Shown here in pieces: positions 17,164 to 26,648 of a stretch of DNA of 64,000 bases; within the stretch, counting starts at the first letter, position 1, and every line of letters begins with the position of its first letter. The stretch is taken from positions 186,001 through 250,000 of the forward strand of contig NZ_AJLN01000116.1 in the NCBI RefSeq assembly GCF_000317285.1. The letters run 5' to 3'. Position numbers and translations under genes: made by a program. Origin of the DNA: Chlorogloeopsis fritschii PCC 6912 (GTDB taxonomy: Bacteria; Cyanobacteriota; Cyanobacteriia; Cyanobacteriales; Nostocaceae). Below the pieces are notes generated by a model. The model searched no databases and was not told where the DNA came from. It was given only the letters and a program-made list of their open reading frames with translations.

Positions 17164-17853
17164 GTGTGCGAGCCGATGTTGAAATTAGGGGCTAGGAAAA
17201 AAGCAGGGGAGCAGAGGGGCAGAGGAGCTTCAGGAGCTTCAGGAGCAGGGGGAGAAAGTGGAGAATCCTTATTCACGTTTACTCCCCCAGCTTCCCCAGC
17301 TTCCCCAGTTCTCCTTGTCTCCTTGTCCCCCCATCCTCTTCCCAATCCCCAGTACCCAGTTGTTCCGCAAGCGCTACTTACGGCTTCCTGTAAACTTTAT
17401 ACATGGCGGTATGTCTTAATTTTTCCGCTCGCTCCAGTATTACTCGGTATACCGATTTTGGACTTTAGAGATTAGATTAGGTTGATAAGTTTATATTCCT
17501 CTTATGCTTGTCTGGCGATGATTAAAATATTTTTTCGTCACCAGTTTTTTACAATTCCCGATTTTAAAGTAATGTGAAGCGAGCGATCGCTTGCAAATAA
17601 AATATCAAAACTATGAGCAAAGAATTCCAAATTTATCAGTAAGATACTTACAACCCAGCCGTATCTTTGTGGATATTGGCGCTCAAACCTATAGCTACCA
17701 TAGACAACATCTACGTTTAGCCAGCCATTAATCTCCAAGCCCAAATCCAAAATAGGTTTGTATGCTGGTAATGGCATAGCTGTAACCAGCTAATAGCATC
17801 AGTGAATTCTACTAGTGTGCCAGCCAAACTCAACTAGTAAACGGTAAAACCAA
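17164..17853. other. Long intergenic region with purine/pyrimidine-strand repeat
   Basis: The first part (17190-17350) is a G/A-rich block followed by a complementary C/T-rich block and is listed separately. The rest holds a minus-strand 79-codon frame at 17538-17777 with no ribosome binding site or recognisable family. The TamB promoter must lie near the right end. Confidence 0.5.
17190..17350. repeat. Imperfect long inverted repeat (G/A block against C/T block)
   Basis: GCAGGGGAGCAGAGGGGCAG and following GGAGCTTCAGGAGC units face CCCCCAGCTTCCCCAGCTTC and CTCCTTGTCTCC units, so the transcript could fold into one long imperfect hairpin. It lies just after the small membrane protein gene and may end its transcript. 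Confidence 0.5.
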
Positions 17854-20800
17854 ATGAGTAAATCTCCAAATCCTAAGCATCATTCCAAAACCCTTACCAA
17901 TAAGCGTCTGTGGTTGCTGTTATTGAGCCGTAGCAGCATTACATTAGGTGGATTTTTACTACTTGGGCTTGTAGGGGGTGCTTGGCGGTTACAGAGTTTT
18001 ATTCACAAAGATTTAACACCTTTGGCAGAAAAAAGCCTGACGAATACACTCAATCGTCCTGTCAAAATAGGAGAAGTGAAAGAATTTTCGCTCTCAGGAG
18101 TAAAGTTTGGGGCTTCAGCTATTCCGGCAACACCTACAGATCCAGACTATGTTGAAGTTGAAGCTGTAGAAGTAAGATTTGATCCATTGTGGTTACTTTT
18201 TGCCCAAAATCTGAAGCTAGATGTCACTTTAGTTAATCCAAACGTTTACATTGAGCAGGATGAGGAAGGACGCTGGACTACTACTACCTTAGCAAAGCCA
18301 GGTAAAGGCGGGCCGATTCAAACAGAGTTGGATAAACTGCGATTTCGCGATGCCCAGTTGACATTAGTACCGAACGAGGAATGGAGAAAAGAACAAGAGA
18401 AAATTTTTAAAGTTGCGGGAGTAGGAGAAAGTAAACCAGAAACATCTTCTCCTGCTATCCAATCTGTATTTCCTCCTGGTTTCTTCTCTGCGGTGGCATT
18501 TTCCCAATTAAACGGAACTGCCCAATTATTAGAAAAAAACGAATTAATAAAGTTTGATGTAGCAGGCAAAGCAAATACTGGTGGTAACCTTTCTTTGCAA
18601 GGAGATATCCGCCCGAAAACACTAGCAACCAATTTAAAAATACGGGGGCAAGATTTGCTAGCCTCTGATATTACTCGCCTGATTAAATTACCACTGGCAT
18701 TGCAGGCTGGTAAGGTAAATGGCGACTTGCAGATGCAAGCTCAATTGGGGCAAACTCAGCCGCCTTTGTTATCTGGTAGTGTTGGTTTGCAAAATGTTCA
18801 GGCTCAAGTTCCCCGCGTACCGCAGCCATTTATCAATTCACTAGGAACGCTTCGCTTTCAAGACACGGAAGTAAAGCTAGATAATCTTGTCACCAGTTAC
18901 GGTAAAATACCGCTGGTTGCTAATGGCATTATCGACACTAAAGCTGGTTACAAGCTGACAGGGCGTGTCAATGCCGTCAGTGTAGAGGCTGCTCAAGAAA
19001 CTCTCAAACTCAAACTGCCTGTACCTGTAACTGGGGAAGTAAAAGCAGATTTGCAGTTGGTTGGAGAACCCACCGATCCCATTCTTTCAGGTACAGTTGC
19101 TACTATTAAGCCTGCTCGTATCGACAAAGTTGATTTTAATAGCGCTAGGGGTAAGTTTGAATATTCGCCGACAGCAGCTGTAATTACATTTAAAGATATT
19201 CAAGGACAGACAAAAGTCGGTGGTGAGATTGGGGGTACTGGCAAAGTTGAGTTGGGCACAACTCCCCAGTTAGATTTTAATTTAACCGCCAAGAATGTTC
19301 CGGGAGATGCGATCGCCTACCTTTACAACTCCAAAACCCCGTTCCAAATTGGCACCGTCTCCGCTACAGCTAAACTGACTGGTGCTGCTGATAACGCCCA
19401 AACGGTAGTGCAATTTCGGGCTAACCAAGCTCAGTATCCCACGACTGGTGAAGTGGTGGTGAAGGGCGATCGCAGTTTATCTTTCCGGAATGTAGCTGTG
19501 AGCGTAGGTGGTGGCAAGTTGGTGGCTGCTGGCAATTGGAATCAACAGCGCTGGCAAGCTGTAGCTGATGCTTCCCAGATACAACTAAAACGCTTCATCA
19601 ACCCCAGCCAACTGCAAAATGTCTCTCTCAATAATGCTAACTTGAACGGTCGTCTCATCCTCTCAGGCACCTCCGCTCCCTTCAAAATTGCCAGCATTGA
19701 CACTCAAAACGCCAAAGTTCAAGTTGCAGATGGTACGGTGGCAGTTTCTAAAATTCAACTGGGAGAAAAAAGCTTTTCTGCTCAACTCATAGCAAATGGC
19801 GTGCGGTTGGGGCGTCTGTTGAAAAGCTCTCCCCCAGCATTACAGGGAGCATTGGCGGGTAATTTTCAAATTTCAGGCAATACAGATGATTTCAACCTGA
19901 AGACTTTACAGGGCAGTGGTTCGGCACGTTTAGCAGTGGGTGGTGGCACGGTTACCGCCTCGAATATTCAACTGGCTGATGGTATTTATCAAGCACAGGT
20001 GCAAGCAAATAACTTGCAATTGCAACAATTGGCACAATTACCTCAGCAGTTTCAAGGAAGGTTAAAAGGTCAATTAAATATCGCAGGTTCCTTGGAATCC
20101 TTCCAACCGCAAGCTATCGAAGCGAAAGGACAAGCTCAGTTGAATGTAGCGGGTGGCACAATTACTGCTACAAATATCCAATTGGCAAACGGTCGTTATC
20201 AAGCTGTAGTTGATGCTAATGGTGTGAAATTAAATCAGTTTTCGGAGCAGTTGCAAGGTAATTTAGGCGGCAAAATTCAAATTGCTGGAAATTTAGAGAC
20301 ACAAAACTTTGCCTCTCTCCAGAATTTGCGAGCGCTCGGTCAGTTACAGTTTTCTCAGGGTATCGCTGGTATTGAACAGCCACTCACAGCGGAAATTGGC
20401 TGGGATGGAGAAAAGTTGCTGATTGAACGAGCAACTGCTCGCGATTTAAACGCTAATGGTTACATATTGACAAAAGCTACTTCAGGTATCATACCGGAAA
20501 TTGCTGAGTTAGCTCTGAATGTCAAAGCAAAAAATTACAATTTAAATAAATTACCTATCAAGTTACCTAATGCAGTTGATGTAGCAGGTAAAGCTGATTT
20601 TAGCGGGCAAATTACTGGAAAACTGCCTACACCCAATTTATTAGGAACACTTGCACTGAGGGATTTAGCAGTAAATAAATTTGCTTTTGAGCCAGTATTA
20701 ACTGGAAATATTCAGTCAGTGCAGGGACAAGGTTTAAATTTAAATGTCTCAGGTACGCGTGACAAACTTGCCTTCAACCTAGATGCAAATAATCGTCCCA

Positions 20801-23412
20801 CTGCTTTTGCTGTGAAATGGCAGGAAGCTGCTGCAACAGGAACAGTACAGGGCGATAATTTGGTGGCGAAAGTAGAAAATTTTCCCTTAACAGTTTTGAA
20901 TGTGGGCGTGCCTGCTACCACTTTCTTGGGCGCTGGTAAGGTTGCAGGGTTGTTATCGGGCAATTTACAAATTAATCAAAAAACTTGGGCAACGGCAGGA
21001 GATATTGCGATCGCTAAACCACAACTAGCTCGCATCAGTGGCGATCGCTTGTCGGCTCAATTTCGTTATCAAGATGGTAAGGTAACTCTCCACGATAGTG
21101 CCTTTATTAGAGGCAACAGCCGTTACGCTATGGTTGGTACTTTTGCACCAACAGCCGCAGGGCCGCAAATTAAAGGTAAATTGACAGTTAACCAAGGTCA
21201 AATCCAAGACATTTTAACAACACTACAGTTATTCGACATTAAAGACTTTCAACGTGGTGTCACTACTGCACCAAGCTATGGCAGCGCCAGTGACTTGAAA
21301 ACAGTATCAGTTGGTTTAGCAAATCAACCCTTACTAACTCAAATCCAGCGTTTTTCAGAAATTGAGGCATTGTTAGCACAGCAGCAGCAACAGCGTCGTG
21401 ATGCTTCTTTCGTGCCAGATTTAGCAGATTTAAAAGGAACTTTCAATGGTGAAGTTGCTGTTGATACAGCCACTGCTAACAAAATGGCAGTAAAGTTTAA
21501 TTTCAACGGTCAAAATTTTGTTTGGGGACGAGAAGACGAACCAGAGCGCCTTTACACAGCAGAGCGGGTAATTGCCCAAGGCAGCTTTGAAAATGGTGTA
21601 CTGACATTACTACCTTTGCGCCTCGAATCAAACAATAGGCTGATTGCTTTTACTGGTAATATTGGTGGTACAGAACAATCTGGACAACTGCGGGTAACAA
21701 ATCTTCCTCTTCAACTACTGAATAATTATGTCAACCTACCTGTTGGTTTAACAGGTAATATCAACGCGACAGCAACATTAGCAGGTAGTACAGCTAATCC
21801 CCTAGCTAGAGGAGAATTGTACATCACTGAAGGAACTCTAAACCAAAAAGGGGTAGAGTCAGCAAGTACTAGCTTTAGCTACAACAATGGGCGCTTAAAT
21901 TTTGGTAGTAATGTAATGGTTTCTGGCTCGGAACCAGTTACTATCACTGGTAGCCTTCCCTACAAGTTGCCTTTTGCTTCTGTCATGCCAGATAGCAATC
22001 AAGTCAGTCTTGATGTGAAAGTTCAAAACGAAGGATTGGCAGTATTAAACTTGTTGACTGACCAAGTAGCCTTTGAGAAAGGCGAGGGAGATGTAAACTT
22101 GACAGTAAGCGGAACAACAGAACAGCCAGTTCTAAAGGGTATTGCTACTGTTAAGGGAGCTACTTTTGCAGCTCAGGCTCTACCAGAAAAACTGACAGAT
22201 GTAACAGGAAAAGTAGAGTTTAATTTTGACCGTATTAAAGTAGAAAGTCTTCAAGGCAAATTTAGCAAAGGTAACGTCATTGCTCAAGGGGAGATACCCG
22301 TTTTCAGTAACTCACAACAGTCAATAGACAATCCTCTCAATGTTTCCCTGAATCAGTTAGCAGTGAATCTGAAGGGCAGGTATGAAGGAGGCGTGAGCGG
22401 AGACTTGCTGATTACTGGTTCTGCTCTAAATCCGGCTATTGGTGGTAATCTCAAACTATCTGACGGTCAAGTTTTACTCACAGAATCTGCCAACGCTGTT
22501 GCTAATGCCAATGATGAACAAAATGCGCTTTTAAAAGCCATCAAACAAGAGAAATCTAATGCTGGCAGCACAGCGACACGTTTAGACGATTTACAAATCG
22601 TACTCGGCAAGAATGTAGAAATTGCCCTGCCACCGATTCTCAGTTTCCGAGCTACTGGCTCTCTCAGCGTTAATGGTTCCCTAAATAAACCAGAACCTGA
22701 AGGAACGATTCGATTGCGAAATGGAGATGTAAATTTATTTACAACCCAGTTTAATCTTGCTCGTGGTTATGAACATACAGCAACTTTTAGAGGCAATCAA
22801 AATCCTGACTTGGATATTCGCTTAATTGCCAGTGTTTTAGACGCAAATCCTTTACAAGTTACTAGTTCATCTGTATCTTCAGAAATTAACGATGGGATTA
22901 TTACAACTTTTGATCCTGTCAATACAGTTCGTGTAGAAGCTAGAATTGATGGGCCAGCCAGTCAACTCAACCAACATCTAGAATTAACAAGCAATCCTTC
23001 TCGTAGTGAAACAGAAATAGTAGCCTTGCTTGGAGGTAGTTTTGTAGAAACACTAGGACGTGGTGATACTACACTAGGACTTGTTAACTTAGCGGGTTCG
23101 GCTTTGAATCTTCAGCGAACATTTAACCAAATTGGTAATGCTTTTGGTTTGAGCGAACTGCGTCTGTTTCCTACTATCACTTTTGATGACACAAACACTA
23201 CCAAGAAAAATTCTTCTTCGGTAGATTTGGCGATGGAGGCTGGAGTTGATGTTTCCCGTAGTTTTTCTGTTTCTGCGCTTAAAATTTTGACAAGTGATAA
23301 ACCTCCCCAATTTGGTATTAACTACCGCCTCAATCCAGAATTGCGTCTACGTACTTCCACTGATTTATCTGGTGATAATCGAGCGGTACTGGAGTATGAA
23401 GATAGGTTTTAG
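17854..23412 (+). CDS. tamB: TamB-type translocation and assembly module protein
   Basis: The 1852-residue protein has a single N-terminal membrane anchor (about residues 28-46, SSITLGGFLLLGLVGGAWRL). A very long series of beta-strand repeats with the recurring pattern LQGNLGGKIQIAGNLE.. / GTVTASNIQLADGIYQA fills the middle. The C-terminal DUF490/TamB domain covers about 1450-1852 (SLNQLAVNLKGRYEGGVSGDLLITGSALNPAIGG, RLRNGDVNLFTTQFNLARGYEHTATFRGNQNPDLDIRL, DRF end). TamB-like proteins span the periplasm and are linked to lipid transport or barrel assembly between inner and outer membranes. Length is normal for cyanobacteria. No Omp85 partner is adjacent. Its stop overlaps the stop of the convergent downstream gene by 3 nt. 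Confidence 0.93.
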   Translation: MSKSPNPKHHSKTLTNKRLWLLLLSRSSITLGGFLLLGLVGGAWRLQSFIHKDLTPLAEKSLTNTLNRPVKIGEVKEFSLSGVKFGASAIPATPTDPDYVEVEAVEVRFDPLWLLFAQNLKLDVTLVNPNVYIEQDEEGRWTTTTLAKPGKGGPIQTELDKLRFRDAQLTLVPNEEWRKEQEKIFKVAGVGESKPETSSPAIQSVFPPGFFSAVAFSQLNGTAQLLEKNELIKFDVAGKANTGGNLSLQGDIRPKTLATNLKIRGQDLLASDITRLIKLPLALQAGKVNGDLQMQAQLGQTQPPLLSGSVGLQNVQAQVPRVPQPFINSLGTLRFQDTEVKLDNLVTSYGKIPLVANGIIDTKAGYKLTGRVNAVSVEAAQETLKLKLPVPVTGEVKADLQLVGEPTDPILSGTVATIKPARIDKVDFNSARGKFEYSPTAAVITFKDIQGQTKVGGEIGGTGKVELGTTPQLDFNLTAKNVPGDAIAYLYNSKTPFQIGTVSATAKLTGAADNAQTVVQFRANQAQYPTTGEVVVKGDRSLSFRNVAVSVGGGKLVAAGNWNQQRWQAVADASQIQLKRFINPSQLQNVSLNNANLNGRLILSGTSAPFKIASIDTQNAKVQVADGTVAVSKIQLGEKSFSAQLIANGVRLGRLLKSSPPALQGALAGNFQISGNTDDFNLKTLQGSGSARLAVGGGTVTASNIQLADGIYQAQVQANNLQLQQLAQLPQQFQGRLKGQLNIAGSLESFQPQAIEAKGQAQLNVAGGTITATNIQLANGRYQAVVDANGVKLNQFSEQLQGNLGGKIQIAGNLETQNFASLQNLRALGQLQFSQGIAGIEQPLTAEIGWDGEKLLIERATARDLNANGYILTKATSGIIPEIAELALNVKAKNYNLNKLPIKLPNAVDVAGKADFSGQITGKLPTPNLLGTLALRDLAVNKFAFEPVLTGNIQSVQGQGLNLNVSGTRDKLAFNLDANNRPTAFAVKWQEAAATGTVQGDNLVAKVENFPLTVLNVGVPATTFLGAGKVAGLLSGNLQINQKTWATAGDIAIAKPQLARISGDRLSAQFRYQDGKVTLHDSAFIRGNSRYAMVGTFAPTAAGPQIKGKLTVNQGQIQDILTTLQLFDIKDFQRGVTTAPSYGSASDLKTVSVGLANQPLLTQIQRFSEIEALLAQQQQQRRDASFVPDLADLKGTFNGEVAVDTATANKMAVKFNFNGQNFVWGREDEPERLYTAERVIAQGSFENGVLTLLPLRLESNNRLIAFTGNIGGTEQSGQLRVTNLPLQLLNNYVNLPVGLTGNINATATLAGSTANPLARGELYITEGTLNQKGVESASTSFSYNNGRLNFGSNVMVSGSEPVTITGSLPYKLPFASVMPDSNQVSLDVKVQNEGLAVLNLLTDQVAFEKGEGDVNLTVSGTTEQPVLKGIATVKGATFAAQALPEKLTDVTGKVEFNFDRIKVESLQGKFSKGNVIAQGEIPVFSNSQQSIDNPLNVSLNQLAVNLKGRYEGGVSGDLLITGSALNPAIGGNLKLSDGQVLLTESANAVANANDEQNALLKAIKQEKSNAGSTATRLDDLQIVLGKNVEIALPPILSFRATGSLSVNGSLNKPEPEGTIRLRNGDVNLFTTQFNLARGYEHTATFRGNQNPDLDIRLIASVLDANPLQVTSSSVSSEINDGIITTFDPVNTVRVEARIDGPASQLNQHLELTSNPSRSETEIVALLGGSFVETLGRGDTTLGLVNLAGSALNLQRTFNQIGNAFGLSELRLFPTITFDDTNTTKKNSSSVDLAMEAGVDVSRSFSVSALKILTSDKPPQFGINYRLNPELRLRTSTDLSGDNRAVLEYEDRF

Positions 23413-24041
23413 CCCAAAGATTGGGAGTGTTCCGCTTCTAGGAGATCGGATATAGTAAGTTGAACTTGATTTTGAGAGCGATCGCCTATTCTGCTTAACC
23501 AGGTAATGAGATCGTCTGAGTGAACAGCAATCTCACTTCCTAATGTTTTGACGTAGAGAACTCCATCGCTAATAATTAAATCTTTGATGGGATACCATGT
23601 ATGTCGTTTGGCATGGCGGATGCGGATGAGAAGTTCTAAGGGAATTCCTCTACCCAAAACGTGCTTGCGATGTTTCCACCAAGCTCGCCATAAGATTACC
23701 GCCTTGCTGCAATGCATTTGATAGCCTTCCGGTACTTGGCAGTATTGATACTGATAAAAACCACGATTATCTATATTGCCTGTGAGAATAAAGTTATATT
23801 CGGCTAATACCTGATTTATTAATTCCCAATAAGCTGAATTAGCTTTAATAAAGAATGAAATAGATGTGTCATCTACTTTTGTGGTAACAATCATTCCTTC
23901 TGCTTTTGCTATCAAATTATTGCTGCTATAAACTTTTTCAGCTTTTAAAGTTTGGTTTGCCAATAAAACTTCTTTGCGCTGGATAGATAGCTTAATAAAT
24001 TCTCGAATTAAATCAAGATTAGTTAACATCTGTTTTGACAA
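23409..24041 (-). CDS. Conserved-looking hypothetical protein
   Basis: I do not recognise a family. The 210-residue soluble protein has an N-terminal helical part (MSKQMLTNLDLIREFIKLSIQ) and a mixed alpha/beta middle. A distinctive basic stretch, AVILWRAWWKHRKHVLGRGIPLELLIRIRHAKRHTWYPIKDL (about residues 113-155), may bind nucleic acid. The end is acidic. It has no signal peptide or membrane segment. It converges on tamB with overlapping stop codons, so the two 3' ends share sequence. Confidence 0.65.
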   Translation of the reverse strand: MSKQMLTNLDLIREFIKLSIQRKEVLLANQTLKAEKVYSSNNLIAKAEGMIVTTKVDDTSISFFIKANSAYWELINQVLAEYNFILTGNIDNRGFYQYQYCQVPEGYQMHCSKAVILWRAWWKHRKHVLGRGIPLELLIRIRHAKRHTWYPIKDLIISDGVLYVKTLGSEIAVHSDDLITWLSRIGDRSQNQVQLTISDLLEAEHSQSLG

Positions 24042-24449
24042 TAAAACTAAAATTTTTGAGTTTAATACTTCCTTGAAATTTCACTTGTAAAGGTAGATGC
24101 TGGAAATGCTGCTGATATATATGCATCGCTGAAAATATCAGCATGAACTTAATTTAACAGTTCATCGCCTGTGATATTTACTTAAATTAGTAAAGAAATA
24201 GACTGTTTATTTAAATTTTGGAATAACTATACTGAGATAATACTGAAATTTTCTACTTTTACCAGTAAATAGCTTTTGGTGCTAGTAATAAAAATTACTT
24301 TTGCCTTACCCGTGTATGGTGTAAGAAGCGATCGCCCGCAGTATTTTACAAGTTCATAGCCAATTAAATTCATAAAGGCTCTGCGCCCCTCCACGCTGAC
24401 TCTGCGTACCTCTGCGTTTAAAAAAGCTACGAATTAATGCAAAGCTGTA
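24042..24449. other. Intergenic region with dispersed CT-rich repeat
   Basis: One HIP1 site and a block of the type CTGCGCCCCTCCACG...CTCTGCG (24378-24418) are seen. No gene or terminator is clear. Confidence 0.45.
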
Positions 24450-25340
24450 CTAAGTACTCACACCATTGACTGATAATCGCAGAACTGATAACCCTAAAAT
24501 TATCAAAAATAACACCAACCCAATAGTACAGGCATAGCTAATTTCCAAATTATTAAATGCTTGTTCGTACAAGTAGTACACTATTGTTTTTGAGCTATTG
24601 CGCGGCCCACCTTGCGTCATAATATATACTTCCTCAAAAACTTTAGTTGCGGATATTGCTGAAATAACCGCTACCAGAGCTAGATAGGGTTTCATTAAGG
24701 GTACAGTAATATCCCAGTGTTTGCGGACACCATCAGAACCGTCAATTGCTGCCGCTTCATATATATCAGCAGGTATTGATTGCAACCCAGCTAGATAAAT
24801 CACCATGTAATAGCCCAATCCTTTCCAGATGGTGACAGCCATAACGCTAAATAATGCAAACCGGGGGCTGGTTAACCAAGGAATTCCTTCTGGAAAAATA
24901 CCTTTGAGTAGCTGATTGAGCAATCCATTTTCTGCATACAACCATCGCCAAGCAATTCCTGCCACTACCATTGAGATAACTACAGGAGTGTAATATGCAG
25001 CCCGAAACCAATGCATACCCCGTAGTTTCTGATTTACTAAAATCGCCAGTACCAAAGGAGCAATCACTAAAATTGGCACCACACCTACCAAATACAACAG
25101 GGTGTTTCCTAATGTTTGCCAAAAAACAGGATCGCCCCATAGACGGCGGAAGTTAGCAAAGCCTACCCACTCTGGTGTCTGAGTTAAATCGTATTCGTAG
25201 CGAGTAAAGCTGAGGTAAAAAGCTTGCAGTGCAGGCCAAAACACGGTTAATACCAAGATAACTAAAGCAGGCAGCAAAAAAAGGTAAGGAGTGAGTCGCT
25301 GTTTGATGAATATCCAATTTTTCGGCGTCAAATTATTCAT
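24450..25340 (-). CDS. Carbohydrate ABC transporter permease (MalF/UgpA family)
   Basis: The 296-residue protein has six predicted membrane spans: about 18-38, 78-100, 112-135, 163-183, 212-232 and 268-288. It carries the cytoplasmic EAA loop EAAAIDGSDGVRKHWDITVPLMKP that docks on the ATPase. The N-terminal LFLLPALVILVLTVFWPALQAFYLSFTRY is typical of the MalF/UgpA half of sugar importers. No MalG-type partner, binding protein or ATPase is adjacent, so it must assemble with subunits encoded elsewhere, or be an orphan. The sugar is unknown. Confidence 0.88.
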   Translation of the reverse strand: MNNLTPKNWIFIKQRLTPYLFLLPALVILVLTVFWPALQAFYLSFTRYEYDLTQTPEWVGFANFRRLWGDPVFWQTLGNTLLYLVGVVPILVIAPLVLAILVNQKLRGMHWFRAAYYTPVVISMVVAGIAWRWLYAENGLLNQLLKGIFPEGIPWLTSPRFALFSVMAVTIWKGLGYYMVIYLAGLQSIPADIYEAAAIDGSDGVRKHWDITVPLMKPYLALVAVISAISATKVFEEVYIMTQGGPRNSSKTIVYYLYEQAFNNLEISYACTIGLVLFLIILGLSVLRLSVNGVST

Positions 25341-25443
25341 AACGGCGCTTATATTTCGTACATTCGGAAGATGGATTTACAGCCACAAGTTTTGCAGCAT
25401 AAGGAAAGCTAACTCATATTACACGAATGATTGAGGCTGCTTC

Positions 25444-26169
25444 ATGATTGTTAACCAAGACGAAAAAGGCTGGGAAGTAATTTACCATCGCGCTCATGCT
25501 TTGCTAGCCGCGCAACTTGCTGGACATTGGCACCCTAAAAAACGTCCTGTGCGTTGGCTGGAGACTGTTGCAGCTATTTCCCATCACGATGATTTGGAAA
25601 AAGAATGGGAAGAAAAGAACATTACCGAAGCTGGCGCACCGCTAGACTTTACCCTCGATTCCGAAATTCATCTGCCAAAAATGCAAAGACTCGTACAAAA
25701 TGCTCGCTATCGGGGCAGATGGGTAGCAATGCTCATTTCTATGCACATGAGCTTTTTACTTGAGGGCAAGCGGGGAGAGTCACCAGAATTGGATGACTTT
25801 TTGGACGAACAATTACAGCACCAACAGCAATGGCGTCAGGAATTGAATATTAAAAAAGATGACGCTGCCGAAGCTTATGCTTTTTTTCAATGGTGCGATC
25901 GCTTGTCACTTATCCTCTGCCAACGTCAGTTACCTGTTGGTGAACGTGCTCTAGAAATTGCTACTTTGCCTGATGGTAATCGCTATGATGTCATTCAAAA
26001 TGGTGATGGTAATGTAACTGTTAAACCCTGGCCTTTCTTAGAAGAACAGTTTACAGTTAATCTGGAAGCTAGCTACCTAGAACAATTGAAATTTGACAGT
26101 AGTGCCGAACTCTCACAAGCACTGCAAGCCGCACCAATCAAAACTTTAGAGTGGACTTTTGTCAAGTAA
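25444..26169 (+). CDS. DUF3891-like protein
   Basis: The 241-residue soluble protein begins MIVNQDEKGWEVIYHRAHALLAAQLAGHW and has HHDD (about residues 48-51), an HD-like pair in SHHDDLEKEWEE. I place it in the DUF3891 family from memory of that pattern. Further conserved-looking segments are ISMHMSFLL and EAYAFFQWCDRLSLILCQRQLP. The His/Asp pattern suggests a metal-dependent hydrolase related to HD domains, but no activity is established. It is divergent from the ABC permease gene and followed by a MITE-like element. Confidence 0.65.
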   Translation: MIVNQDEKGWEVIYHRAHALLAAQLAGHWHPKKRPVRWLETVAAISHHDDLEKEWEEKNITEAGAPLDFTLDSEIHLPKMQRLVQNARYRGRWVAMLISMHMSFLLEGKRGESPELDDFLDEQLQHQQQWRQELNIKKDDAAEAYAFFQWCDRLSLILCQRQLPVGERALEIATLPDGNRYDVIQNGDGNVTVKPWPFLEEQFTVNLEASYLEQLKFDSSAELSQALQAAPIKTLEWTFVK

Positions 26170-26203
26170 GATTACTATTAGTCATTGGTCATTGGTCATT
26201 TGT

Positions 26204-26315
26204 TGGTAGGGGAGGCAGCGCGTTGCGGAGGTTCTCTCCGTTGTAGCGACTGCCGTGCGGGTTTATTGAGATGTTTCGTCGTTATAGAGAGATTGTTGTT
26301 AAAACCCGCCCTTAC
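26204..26315. mobile_element. GC-rich dispersed element, short copy
   Basis: This is the reverse complement of the ends of the 13.7-kb element, lacking that copy's 184-bp insert. It is flanked by TCATTGG units on the left and TTAGTAG/TTAGTGG units on the right, the same order seen uninterrupted at 60.7 kb. Confidence 0.65.
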
Positions 26316-26617
26316 AGTGGTTAGTAGTTAGTGGTTAATGGTTAATTTTTTATTGCTTCCAACCCCCACTCTCCTCATCTCCCCATCTCCTTGTCTCCGT
26401 GTCCCCTTGTCTTCCTCTCTCCCCTACCATCTTTTAAATTCATCTTAAAGATAGAGGCTAATTTTCTTTGCTCATTTCTTTTTTTTGGTAAAGCTGAACT
26501 AAAAATCTGTGTAGGCTGTTACAATGATTGTTAAGAAAAATTGCCCGCTGCGCTTTGGGAACGCGAAGCTTGGGTAATACTCTATTGAGAAGACAACGCG
26601 AAGAAGAAATTTTTATT

Positions 26618-26647
26618 AGACCAGCTGTGGGAAGCTGGTCTTTTTTT
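26618..26647 (+). terminator. Rho-independent terminator
   Basis: AGACCAGCT pairs with AGCTGGTCT around a short loop and is followed by a run of seven T on the plus strand. It lies about 450 bp after the DUF3891-like gene and abuts the stop codon of the minus-strand porin gene. Confidence 0.7.
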
Positions 26648-26648
26648 A

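Larger units (their letters stand above)
26170..26648. other. Intergenic region with MITE copy and orphan terminator
   Basis: The region holds the short MITE copy (26204-26315), flanking heptanucleotide repeats, C/T-rich sequence, and a plus-strand T-tailed hairpin at 26618-26647. An unannotated small RNA ending at that hairpin is possible. Confidence 0.5.

Noticed and set aside
17538-17777. 79-codon minus-strand frame upstream of tamB
   Set aside because: No recognisable domain or ribosome binding site; could be a decayed fragment but the evidence is too weak.
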